From: CAYSPT01 sp964432985
Lineage (GTDB): Bacteria > Muiribacteriota > CAYSPT01
Direction: 5' to 3'
DNA length: 12,018 nucleotides
NCBI GenBank assembly: GCA_964432985.1
Contig: CAYSPT010000102.1
Coordinates: 1-12,018 of the forward strand
Shown here: positions 1 through 7,643 of the stretch, in pieces
Position numbering within the stretch: the stretch's first letter is position 1
Layout: each line of letters opens with the position of its first letter
Position numbers and translations under genes: made by a program
The notes under the pieces: generated by a model
Seen by the model: only the letters and a program-made list of their open reading frames with translations
Databases searched by the model: none
Told to the model about the DNA's origin: nothing

Positions 1-966
1 CACTCCTTCTCTTCGCATCACACCAGGCTTTTTCCGTCTGATACAACCCGGTCCCTGATATCCATCAACCGCCGTTTCAGAAGGCTGTACCAGCACTATG
101 TTCAAATGCGTGGTCTGCCGGGGTTTGACATCGTTCACTCCCACGTCGATCCCTGGTTTGTGGCCGCCTGCTCCCGGGCGCACACAGCCACGTGCAAATG
201 GGTCCACACTTACCACACCCTGTATTTTGCCGAAGACTACCCCGGCGGCCTTAATTCCGGGCAGGAAGCGATAAATTCCACCCTGCTTCAGACGGTACCG
301 GAGGCCGATGTGAAGATCTCCATCTCCAGGTGGCTGCACGACTACCTGCTCGAAAACCATTCAATAGAGACGGTGATTATTCCCAATGGCGTTGACTGCA
401 ATGAGTGCGATACGGCCCGGGGACAGCGGTTCGAAAATAAGTATGACTTGAAAGATTTCATCCTTTTTGTCGGTAGTTCGAATTCCGTCAAGAATCCCTG
501 GTTGTTTGTAAAACTGGCGGGGATTTTTCCCGCCAGGAACTTTGTTATGATCGGGCCGGGTCTGACCGAGCAGCAATTTATCACCCGGTCCGGTTCTCTG
601 CCCGGTAATCTCTCACTGCTGGGTGAACTTCCACGGGGATTCACCTTAGATGCCATGGCGGCCTGCAGCACATTGGTCACAACCAGCAAGCGGGAAGGTA
701 TCCCGACGGTCCTTCTGGAGGGGATGTCCCTGGGTAAACCGGTGGTGGCCCCCGGGCATACCGGATGCCGTGAAATAATTGCCCGTCCCGAACTTGGTTT
801 TCTCTATGATCCGGGCGAGTTCGACAGCCTGGTGGAAACGGTGAAGACGGCCCTGGAGGCTGATTCGTCAACCGGGGAAATGGCTCAAGACCATGTGCGC
901 AGCACCTATGACTGGAACGTAGTTGTGAAGCACATCGACCGGGTGTACAATTCATGTATGGTGTAA
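1..966 (+). CDS. GT4-family glycosyltransferase, 5' end cut by window
   Basis: The reading frame is open from base 1, so the gene starts before the window; the ATG at 106 is internal. About 321 residues are visible. They show a GT-B fold protein: the end of the N-terminal Rossmann domain (DIVHSHVDPW, then VHTYHTLYF), an interdomain segment with IPNGVD, and the C-terminal donor-binding domain beginning FILFVGS. The family's EX7E motif is present as EGIPTVLLE (visible residues 232-240), followed by GKPVVAPGHTGCREII. Such enzymes transfer a sugar from a nucleotide-sugar to a growing glycan on the cytoplasmic face of the membrane. The stop lies 4 bases before the next glycosyltransferase, so the two are very likely one operon. 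The sugar and acceptor cannot be deduced. Family assignment is secure; the pathway (exopolysaccharide or similar) is inferred from neighbours. Confidence 0.9.
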   Translation, partial: HSFSSHHTRLFPSDTTRSLISINRRFRRLYQHYVQMRGLPGFDIVHSHVDPWFVAACSRAHTATCKWVHTYHTLYFAEDYPGGLNSGQEAINSTLLQTVPEADVKISISRWLHDYLLENHSIETVIIPNGVDCNECDTARGQRFENKYDLKDFILFVGSSNSVKNPWLFVKLAGIFPARNFVMIGPGLTEQQFITRSGSLPGNLSLLGELPRGFTLDAMAACSTLVTTSKREGIPTVLLEGMSLGKPVVAPGHTGCREIIARPELGFLYDPGEFDSLVETVKTALEADSSTGEMAQDHVRSTYDWNVVVKHIDRVYNSCMV

Positions 967-970
967 CGAA

Positions 971-2245
971 ATGAACATTGCATTTATCGTAGGATACTTT
1001 CCGAAGCTGTCCGAGACCTTTATCCTTAATCAGGTTACCGCCCTGATAGACCAGGGACACCGGGTGACTATCTTTGCCGCCTCCAACCCACGGGAGGCGA
1101 AAGTACACCGGGATATTGCCGACTATCACCTGATGAAAAACGTCGTCTACTGGGGTGTTCCACGCAACAAAATAGTACGCTTAATAAAAGCTCTGGGGCT
1201 TATTTTCTCCGGTTTGTGCCGTAATCCCAGCCTGATCCTCAAATCCCTCAATGTTCTGCGGTTCGGGAAGCTGGCACTGACACTGCGGCTCCTTTTCCTG
1301 GCCGTTCACTTCGCAGACACGGACTACGACATCATCCAGTGCCACTTCGGGACCGTCGGCGTATTCGGTGCGTGCCTCAAGGACCTGGGCGTCGGAGGAA
1401 AGCTGGTAACTACATTTCACGGCGCCGACATCCGCCGGGGAACAGAGAGCGGACCAGGGCTCTACACCAGGCTTTTCAAAACCGGCGACTGTTTCATCGC
1501 CATATCGGAATACAACTACTCTCACCTGCTTGAGTTCGGGGCGCCGAAGGAAAAGTTAGTACGGCTTCCCATGGGACTGGATATCAATAATCCGTCATTC
1601 GACCGGTCCCCCGATACATCAACCCCGCCGGACAATGGCCAAACGGAAGAAACCGGTGACCAGACTGATCTCATTGCCAACTCCCGGGAACCCTCGGGAA
1701 TCAGAATCATCACCGTGGCCCGGCTAGCCCCGGAAAAAGGGTTGGAGTACGGCATCCGCGCCGTGGCCGGACTACTGGCACGCCATCCCGAAATTAAAAT
1801 TGAATACGATATTATCGGGGGAGGCGAGCTGCAAGCAAGCCTCCAGCAACTGGTAACCGAACTCGGTATGGAAAACACCATTTGCCTGGCCGGCCCCATG
1901 GCGCATGACGAAGTGCTGCAGCACCTGGGCAGGTCACACATTTTCCTGCTTCCCAGCCTGGCGGAAGCACTGCCGGTGTCGCTTATGGAAGCCCAGGCGG
2001 CGGGGCTTCCCGTAGTGGCGACGGATGTGGGCAGCGTGTCTCAGGCGCTGGAGGACAGCCGGAGCGGTTTTCTCGTTCCTCCCGGAAACACGGAGGCCCT
2101 GACCGACCGGTTATCCTATCTCATCACGCACCGGGGCCAGTGGACGGAGATGGGAGAATGCGGCCGGGCATACATAAAAGAACACTACGACCGCACCATG
2201 CTGACGGATAAACTGATCGAGCTTTACAAGCAACTACTGTATTGA
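971..2245 (+). CDS. GT4-family glycosyltransferase (WcaL/exopolysaccharide type)
   Basis: This is a full-length 424-residue GT-B glycosyltransferase. The N-terminus IAFIVGYFPKLSETFI (residues 3-18) is the hallmark opening of colanic-acid/exopolysaccharide GT4 enzymes. It is followed by IIQCHFG (121-127), the acceptor-domain motif TTFHGADIRRG (147-157) and LPMGLDI. The donor domain starts at RIITVARLAPEKGLEYG (245-261) and carries EX7E as EALPVSLME (332-340), then GLPVVATDVGS. The link between the two domains (about 211-242) is Ser/Thr/Pro/Asp-rich, low in complexity and longer than usual. The ATG at 971 follows the previous stop by 4 bases without a strong ribosome site, suggesting translational coupling. 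The 3' end overlaps the opposite-strand phosphatase by 12 bp. Substrate specificity is unknown. Confidence 0.92.
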   Translation: MNIAFIVGYFPKLSETFILNQVTALIDQGHRVTIFAASNPREAKVHRDIADYHLMKNVVYWGVPRNKIVRLIKALGLIFSGLCRNPSLILKSLNVLRFGKLALTLRLLFLAVHFADTDYDIIQCHFGTVGVFGACLKDLGVGGKLVTTFHGADIRRGTESGPGLYTRLFKTGDCFIAISEYNYSHLLEFGAPKEKLVRLPMGLDINNPSFDRSPDTSTPPDNGQTEETGDQTDLIANSREPSGIRIITVARLAPEKGLEYGIRAVAGLLARHPEIKIEYDIIGGGELQASLQQLVTELGMENTICLAGPMAHDEVLQHLGRSHIFLLPSLAEALPVSLMEAQAAGLPVVATDVGSVSQALEDSRSGFLVPPGNTEALTDRLSYLITHRGQWTEMGECGRAYIKEHYDRTMLTDKLIELYKQLLY

Positions 2246-2692
2246 CTCCAGCCGATCGAGGACCTTTTCCACCGCTTCCGTTATGAGTGCGAAGCAAGCG
2301 TAGTAAGCCTCATCGGGATGACCGAGAGGGTCCTGGATTTCCGGGTCTCCGCCAAGGCCGGCGAACTCTTTCAGAAGATGTACCCTATCGGCGGCAGCAG
2401 GCGCAAGCGCCACAATGCCGTCCCGGTGTTCGTACGTCATCACCAGTACGAGATCGGAACCTTCGATCATGTCTTCCGTTATCCTGGTGGCGGCATGAGC
2501 GGAAACATCAAATTCCACATCCCGCAAGATTGTTTCGAGAACGCCGTAAATACGGTACCAGGATTGTGCCCGGGTGCCGGCCGACCGAACGGTCATCCAG
2601 TCGAGTCCCCGTTTACGGGCTCCCAAGGCCATCAAGTGACAGGAGAGTACACTGCGGCAGATGTTACCGGTACACACCGTCAGGATATTCAT
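2234..2692 (-). CDS. Low-molecular-weight protein tyrosine phosphatase
   Basis: The 152-residue protein has the normal length for the LMW-PTP family. The P-loop is VCTGNICRS (residues 6-14), a CX5R site with nucleophile Cys7 and Arg13. The general-acid loop is DPLG (Asp121-Pro122), and SAGT follows the P-loop helix as usual. The residue after Asn in the P-loop is Ile, as in tyrosine phosphatases, rather than the Thr linked to arginine-phosphatase activity in YwlE; Tyr specificity is therefore the better guess. The usual Pro after CRS is Val. The frame is open for 17 more codons upstream, but the ATG at 2692 is chosen because MNILTVCTGN is a typical N-terminus and a GAGGAG ribosome site lies 8 bases before it. 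Such enzymes often dephosphorylate BY-kinases or sugar enzymes in polysaccharide clusters, which suits the adjacent glycosyltransferases, although no kinase is visible here. Confidence 0.93.
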   Translation of the reverse strand: MNILTVCTGNICRSVLSCHLMALGARKRGLDWMTVRSAGTRAQSWYRIYGVLETILRDVEFDVSAHAATRITEDMIEGSDLVLVMTYEHRDGIVALAPAAADRVHLLKEFAGLGGDPEIQDPLGHPDEAYYACFALITEAVEKVLDRLESIQ

Positions 2693-2713
2693 ATGGAAAA
2701 CTCCTCGCTTACA

Positions 2714-2743
2714 AACATACCAGATTTTTTGTCCTGACGGCAA
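2714..2743 (-). promoter_or_regulatory. Possible promoter of the phosphatase gene
   Basis: On the minus strand a TTGCCG (2738-2743) and a TATGTT (2714-2719) are separated by 18 bases and lie just upstream of the GAGGAG ribosome site of the phosphatase gene. The match to sigma70 consensus is only moderate, and this is a weak call. Confidence 0.35.
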
Positions 2744-2744
2744 C

Positions 2745-2773
2745 TTGACAGCTCCCCATAACTAACGTAAAGG
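2745..2773 (+). promoter_or_regulatory. Possible promoter of the sulfotransferase gene
   Basis: A perfect TTGACA (2745-2750) is followed 17 bases later by a poor -10 candidate TAAAGG (2768-2773). It points to the sulfotransferase gene and would be back to back with the phosphatase promoter. The good -35 combined with a weak -10 would be compatible with activator dependence, but that is inference. Confidence 0.35.
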
Positions 2774-2787
2774 GTTTGCGACGTTAG
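2762..2787. promoter_or_regulatory. Inverted repeat, possible operator between divergent genes
   Basis: CTAACGT (2762-2768) and ACGTTAG (2781-2787) form a perfect 7-bp inverted repeat with a 12-base spacer. It overlaps the candidate -10 of the sulfotransferase gene and lies about 70-95 bp upstream of the phosphatase start. Position and symmetry suit a dimeric regulator site; no regulator is known. As RNA it would be a weak hairpin with no T-run, so a terminator is unlikely. Confidence 0.4.
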
Positions 2788-2889
2788 CCGGCAACCAATA
2801 GAATAAGGAGAGCAGAAGCTTGCCAGGACCGCGAAGAAGAAGGTAGGATAAAGGTATTACATACAGGATCGGCTGGAGTCACGATTACC

Positions 2890-4524
2890 ATGACCGCCAC
2901 GAGAACCATCATTTGCCTGGGAGTCAAGCGTTCGGGAACCACCGCGGTGCAGAAGGTGTTCGCCAAGCACCCCGACGTACACCTGTGCCACCCCGACCAG
3001 AAAGTGCCAATATGGGAAGCCAACTTCTGGAATTTCGGTGCTGAAGCGATTGCTGCACGGGAGCAGAACCTGCCGCTGAAGGAGCGGTTACGGTTGTTTC
3101 GCCGCTTCGAGGACAAAGTAGCAGTCATGCTGCCCGAAACCGACATTCCGGTCCCGCTTACCCATGAATCGCTCTGTGCTCTTTGGGACGCTGTACTGGA
3201 CCGCTACGGACCGGTGGTGTTTGACAAAAGCCCCCGGTATTTGAACTCCCCGGAAGGCCTGAAGGCGTTGTTGGAATACATGAAAAGAGGTATCGATATC
3301 CGCCTCTTTTGCATCATACGCGACCCGAGGGACACCATCGACAGCCAGTTTACCCATTGGAAAGACAATTTTTTGAAAGGCACCCCCGAGTTCAGAGAGC
3401 GTCACTGGACAGAAGCCTACCGCAACCTGCAGGCATTCCGCCGTGAGGCAGGAGAAGAGAACTGCCCGGTATACAAATACGAAGATATGGCGCAGAATCC
3501 CGATGTCAGCCTGGGGGAGATCTTCAAACATTGCGGGCTCCGGCATGTTGCGAACACTTACGGGCACATCCGTCCGACTTCCGTGGGGCGGTACAAGCAT
3601 TCCTCTCATGAGGAAATAAGACAATGGGTATACGGAGAGGATTTTACCGAAACCGCCGCCCTGTTCGACTATGACATTGCTCCGGTACCTCACGAAGCGC
3701 AGCATGAAAAGACGAAGCCGGATGAAAACCGGCAGGCAAAAAGGAAAAAGCGGTCTCCCATGGTCAAGCGTTTAGCTCTTGCCGCGATCATGCCGCTGTG
3801 TCGATCTGCGGTACGTTTACTCAAGCCATCATGGCAGGAAAAACTTATCAATCAGGCCCTAGATGTGATGGCTGTGGGTAATCCGCCGCACAAAGCGCTG
3901 CGGCACCTTCTCCGCATTGAGAATAATCTGAACCGTCTGCTTGGCAGCACTGCCGACAGATATGGAGAGCCAGACAGCGTACAGTACCGTTTGAGCAGAC
4001 TGTATGATTATTTCATATCACGAATCACCGGCGACGACCACGTCCTGGTGATACAAAACGGTGCTAATCTCCTGGGGAGAGATATTGCCCGTTGGACAGG
4101 AGCCCGTATTACATGTCTGGTAGAAAAAGAAACCCTGACTGAGCAGAAGCTGGAATCTGTTTTCCACCCGCGCCTCACATGTATTGGTGGTTCCATGGAA
4201 GATCTCCCCCAGGAGGATTACAGTGTGGTGCTCCTCTCGAATGTTCTGGAAAGCCTTCCACGCCGGCTTGATTTCCTTAGAGCCATCACCGGTACGATAC
4301 GACCCTCGCGCGTATTGATAAACGCCTATTTGCAGACCCGCAGCTGGCACGTTCCGCTGAAACGTGAACTGGGTGTCGAATGGCGTATTGACACCAGCCA
4401 CAATATCGAATACACCCGGGACTCTTTCAAAGATGAAATGATGGAAGCCGGATTTACCATCACCGACAGCATAATCCGTTACGGACAGATATTCGCCGAA
4501 GTGGTCCCCGACACCACTACGTGA
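2890..4524 (+). CDS. Sulfotransferase fused to a degenerate methyltransferase domain
   Basis: Residues 1 to about 262 are a PAPS-dependent sulfotransferase. The 5'-phosphosulfate loop is GVKRSGTTAV (11-20), the 3'-phosphate site is IIRDPRDTIDS (142-152, with Arg144 and Ser152), then YKYEDM (195-200) and SVGRYK (231-236). A charged Lys/Arg-rich linker (265-293) follows. Residues about 295-544 resemble methyltransferases of polysaccharide clusters: GNPPHK (330-335), YDYFISRI, VVLLSNVLESLP (446-457), and HVPLKRELGVEWR plus HNIEYT (487-509). The SAM-binding loop, normally close to VLDIGCGNG, reads VLVIQNGAN (385-393), so the acidic residue and most glycines are gone. The sulfotransferase probably sulfates a surface glycan, while the second domain may be a non-catalytic binding or scaffolding module. 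The ATG at 2890 fits the family N-terminus, but the nearest GGAG is 11 bases away. No ATG, GTG or TTG lies in frame between 2890 and the stop at 2785. Confidence 0.85.
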   Translation: MTATRTIICLGVKRSGTTAVQKVFAKHPDVHLCHPDQKVPIWEANFWNFGAEAIAAREQNLPLKERLRLFRRFEDKVAVMLPETDIPVPLTHESLCALWDAVLDRYGPVVFDKSPRYLNSPEGLKALLEYMKRGIDIRLFCIIRDPRDTIDSQFTHWKDNFLKGTPEFRERHWTEAYRNLQAFRREAGEENCPVYKYEDMAQNPDVSLGEIFKHCGLRHVANTYGHIRPTSVGRYKHSSHEEIRQWVYGEDFTETAALFDYDIAPVPHEAQHEKTKPDENRQAKRKKRSPMVKRLALAAIMPLCRSAVRLLKPSWQEKLINQALDVMAVGNPPHKALRHLLRIENNLNRLLGSTADRYGEPDSVQYRLSRLYDYFISRITGDDHVLVIQNGANLLGRDIARWTGARITCLVEKETLTEQKLESVFHPRLTCIGGSMEDLPQEDYSVVLLSNVLESLPRRLDFLRAITGTIRPSRVLINAYLQTRSWHVPLKRELGVEWRIDTSHNIEYTRDSFKDEMMEAGFTITDSIIRYGQIFAEVVPDTTT

Positions 4525-4560
4525 TATACCACGCCTTTCTCCTCCGATCCTTACGCTCTC

Positions 4561-4589
4561 TTGCCTTTTATCCGGCAAGCAGTTAGGAT
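4561..4589 (+). promoter_or_regulatory. Possible promoter of the DHH/CBS nucleotidyltransferase gene
   Basis: TTGCCT (4561-4566) and TAGGAT (4584-4589) are 17 bases apart, about 40 bases before the ATG at 4631. The same stretch can form a CTTGCC/GGCAAG stem (about 4560-4580) without a following T-run, so it is not a convincing terminator for the upstream gene. Confidence 0.35.
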
Positions 4590-4630
4590 AGGTAGAGAAA
4601 TAGTAATAAAAACGGCAAGGAAACGGTACC

Positions 4631-7246
4631 ATGGAAATCATAATAAGCCACCTGGGCACTGATTTTGACGGTCTGGCCTCCATGGTGGCCGCCCGCAAGA
4701 TCCACCCCCGGGCACAACTGGTTTTTACCGGGTCTCAGGAGCGGAATGTGCGGGAGTTTATGATCCTGTACCGCCATCTTATCGAGACCACCCGGGAAAA
4801 GTATATCGACTTCGATCAGGTCCGCAAACTAATCATCGTCGACACTCAACATACCTCGCGCCTGGGTAACTTTTTTAAGCTGGTGGGCAAAGAAGGAGTC
4901 GAGGTGGTAGTGTACGATCACCATCCCGAATGCCTGCAGGAAATAAAACCGGCGGTATCCCACATCAGGGAGTACGGGGCAACGACAACCATTCTGGTGC
5001 AGGAAATAAAACGGAGGGCCATCCCCATTTCTCCTTTTGAAGCAACACTGTTTGCACTGGGCATCTACGAGGACACGTCGTCGCTCACCGCCACGTCGGT
5101 CACCACCACCGACCTGGAAACGGTGGCGTATCTCCTGAAGTGCGGCGCCAGCCTGGCTATGGTGACGGACTTCATCAGCCGTGAACTGACACACGACCAG
5201 ATAAATCTTCTCAACCAGATTCTGACCAACACCGAGACCTACTTCGTCAACGGTACCGAAATAGTGATCGCCGCCGGCGAGACAAACGTGTTCGTGCAGG
5301 ACCTGTCGCTGCTTACCCACAAGTTGAAAGACATCGAGAACCTGAGCGTGGTGTTCTCGGTGGTCCGGATGGGAAACCGTATCCACATGGTCGGCCGCAG
5401 CAAGAGCGAAGCGGTCAACGTCGGACAGGTACTGGACACCTTCGGCGGCGGCGGTCACCCCACCGCGGCATCCGCTATAATCAAGGACAGCCGCTACTCC
5501 GTAGAAAAGATAAAGGAGCAGCTTCTGGAAGTGCTCTACAACGAGGTCAAACCGATTCTCATCGCTTCTGAAATAATGACTTCTCCAGTCAAAACGGTGG
5601 ATATAAAGACAACAATACGGGAGGCCAAGAAGATCACCGCCTGCTTCAATCTTCAGGGGCTTCCGGTCATGGAGGAAGGCCGTCTGGCGGGTATCATTAC
5701 CAGCACCGACATGGACAAAGCCATGCACCACCGCCTTGGACACGCTCCAGTCAAAGGATTCATGTCTACGGAGGTGGTCTCCATCACTCCCGATACCAGC
5801 CTGTCCCGGATACAGAAGACCATGATCAAGCACAATATCGGCCGGCTGCCGGTACTGAAAGAGAGCAGGCTTATCGGAATAGTCACCCGCACCGACCTGC
5901 TGAGAGTGCTCCATGACGATCTGCTTAAAAAACCCTTTTCCAAGTACGACCTGGAACACGAAGAGCACCTGGTTTCCAGCCGGAACATCGGGGAACTCAT
6001 GAAACTTAACCTGCCGCGCAAACTGTACCGCCTTCTCAAGCGAATCGGCACCATCGGCGAAAAAGAGGGCCTCTCCATCTATGTGGTGGGTGGATTCGTC
6101 CGTGACCTGTTGCTCAACGTGCGCAACTGGGACGTGGATATTGTGGTAGAAGGCAACGGCATCCGTTTCGCCCGGAAACTAGCCAGAGCCCTGGGAGGAC
6201 GTGCCAGCATACACAAGGAGTTTAAGACCGGCGTCGTCATTCTGCCTGACGGCTTCAGAATTGATATCGCTTCCGCCCGCTTCGAGATATACGAGTTTCC
6301 GGCGGCGCTGCCCCAGGTGGAAACCGGCTCCATCCGCAACGACATCTACCGCAGGGATTTTACCATCAATGCACTGGCGGTCCAACTCAACAGCGAGCAG
6401 TTTGGGAAATTGTTTGACTTCTTCGGTGGACAGCAGGACCTCAAGGAACGAGTCATCCGCGTACTTCACAATCTCAGTTTTGTCGACGATCCAACCCGCA
6501 TCTTCCGGGCGGTACGGTTCGAACAGCGGTTCAATTTCACTATCGGTGAGCACACGCTGCATTTCATAGAGAACTCGGTGAACCTCAACCTGCTCGATCG
6601 CTTGTCATACCCCCGTGTCTGGAACGAAATCTACCTTATTTTCGCTGAGCACAAACCTCTCAAGACCATCAAGCGCCTTAACCAGTTAGGGATTCTGAGG
6701 TACATCCATCCGGGGATCAAACTGGACCGCAACCTCACGGTCACTCTCAGGAATGTCCAGACCCTGATCAAGTGGTTTACCAACACGTTTCAGGAGGAAA
6801 CCATACGCACCTACCTGGTGTACCTGGCAGCCCTGCTGGAGCAGTTGAAGATATCGGAGATCACCATGGTCTGTGAAAAATTCAGGTTTTCCAAAAAAGA
6901 CATAGATGTGGTACGGATGGCTTGCCGCAACACCAGAACACTTCTCGACTCTTTACAAAAAGCCCATAAGCCCAGCGAGATACTGATGCTTCTCGACCGG
7001 ATCCCCCTGGAAGCCCTGGTACTGGCAAAGGCCCGGGCCAAAGACGTGACATCAAAGCGGAAAATAACCCGCTATTTCAAAGAATTACGATTCATCAAAC
7101 CAGTCATAGACGGACATGATCTCCTGGCTGCGGGTTTGGCGCAAGGTCCTTATTTCGCCACAATACTGAATGACATCAGGATTGCGCTGGCGGACGACCG
7201 GATTTCCACCCCGGAAGAACAGCAGGCCTACATGCTGGAACTGATA
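4631..7246 (+). CDS. DHH-CBS-tRNA nucleotidyltransferase/poly(A) polymerase, 3' end in gap
   Basis: There are 872 residues before the run of Ns. An N-terminal DHH phosphoesterase domain has DFDGLAS (11-17), IIVDTQH (68-74), DHHPE (96-100) and YEDTSSLT (146-153), and its DHHA1 part has FGGGGHPTAAS (271-281). Two CBS domains follow (about 312-365 and 375-428). The class II nucleotidyltransferase head has IYVVGGFVRDLLL (483-495), the metal-binding pair in WDVDIVVEG (500-508), RRDFTINALA (574-583) and DDPTRIFRAVRFEQRF (619-634), then a helical tRNA-binding body. The family adds C and/or A to tRNA 3' ends. In Aquifex and Geobacter the CC-adding, A-adding and poly(A) activities are split among paralogues, so which activity this has is undecided. 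The DHH and CBS parts suggest nucleotide hydrolysis and adenosine-ligand sensing. A ribosome site AAGGA lies 9 bases before the ATG. Usual family length implies that only a few residues are lost in the gap. Confidence 0.9.
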
Positions 7247-7346
7247 NNNNNNNNNNNNNNNNNNNNNNNNNNNNNNNNNNNNNNNNNNNNNNNNNNNNNN
7301 NNNNNNNNNNNNNNNNNNNNNNNNNNNNNNNNNNNNNNNNNNNNNN
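7247..7346. other. Assembly gap of 100 Ns
   Basis: Exactly 100 N characters, the conventional placeholder for a gap of unknown true length. It hides the stop codon of the nucleotidyltransferase gene and whatever terminators separate it from the oppositely oriented cold shock gene, whose stop is only 5 bases to the right. Reading frames must not be carried across it. Confidence 0.98.
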
Positions 7347-7351
7347 AACCG

Positions 7352-7552
7352 TCAGATCTTCGTGACGTTTTTCGCGTGCTTACCCTTGGGGCCCTCTTCT
7401 ATTTCGAATTCCACCAACTCGCCCTCATCGAGAGACTTGAATCCTCCCGCTTCGATAGCCGAATAATGCACGAATATGTCATCACCATCATCAGTGGAGA
7501 TAAAACCATAGCCCTTCTGATCGCTGAACCACTTCACCCTGCCTTGAGGCAC
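7352..7552 (-). CDS. Cold shock protein, CspA family
   Basis: A 66-residue single-domain cold shock protein, the usual length. It binds single-stranded RNA/DNA through RNP1 KGYGFI (13-18) and RNP2 DIFVHYSAI (25-33). The opening GRVKWF and closing GKHAKNV are typical. The start is GTG at 7552 (PQGRVKWF follows), supported by a GGGAGG ribosome site 8 bases upstream. A good promoter and an unusual repeat-rich leader lie upstream (7553-7682). The stop is 5 bases from the assembly gap, so its terminator is not visible. The identification is secure; whether it is cold-induced or constitutive cannot be told from the protein. Confidence 0.96.
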   Translation of the reverse strand: MPQGRVKWFSDQKGYGFISTDDGDDIFVHYSAIEAGGFKSLDEGELVEFEIEEGPKGKHAKNVTKI

Positions 7553-7573
7553 CGCTGCTGCCTCCCTTCCCTA

Positions 7574-7628
7574 TACGTCCGCAGGACGTACCACGTCATC
7601 CGGACGTGTCACGTCCATTCAGACGTGA
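7574..7628 (-). repeat. Three tandem 18-bp inverted repeats in the csp leader
   Basis: Three adjacent units share an 18-19 bp period and an ACGTC...GACGT core. Unit 1 is TACGTCC-GCA-GGACGTA (7574-7590). Unit 2 is CACGTC-ATCCG-GACGTG (7592-7608). Unit 3 is TCACGTC-CATTCA-GACGTGA (7609-7628). The left half-sites start exactly 18 bases apart (ACGT at 7575, 7593, 7611). Stems are conserved while loops differ, including paired changes T/A to C/G at the stem edge. A 15-bp alternative palindrome, GGACGTG-T-CACGTCC, spans 7602-7616, so alternative pairings exist. By the predicted promoter the array is transcribed and ends about 20 bases before the start codon, just upstream of the ribosome site. It may be an RNA leader structure, or a cluster of protein sites on DNA. 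Confidence 0.85.
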
Positions 7629-7643
7629 TTCAAAATTAGCTGC

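Noticed and set aside
2693..2743. Longer N-terminus for the tyrosine phosphatase
   Set aside because: The extra 17 codons precede a GAGGAG ribosome site and a start codon that give the normal family N-terminus.
2693..2889. c-di-GMP riboswitch in front of the sulfotransferase
   Set aside because: The conserved GEMM-type core and receptor sequences were not recognisable in this leader.
3088..3705. A 205-codon minus-strand frame opposite the sulfotransferase
   Set aside because: It lies wholly over the conserved sulfotransferase motifs in the correct frame and shows no domain features.
4829..5968. A 379-codon open frame on the minus strand
   Set aside because: It is antisense to the DHH/CBS region, whose domains are unmistakable on the plus strand; its translation is His/Val/Asp-rich without recognisable motifs.
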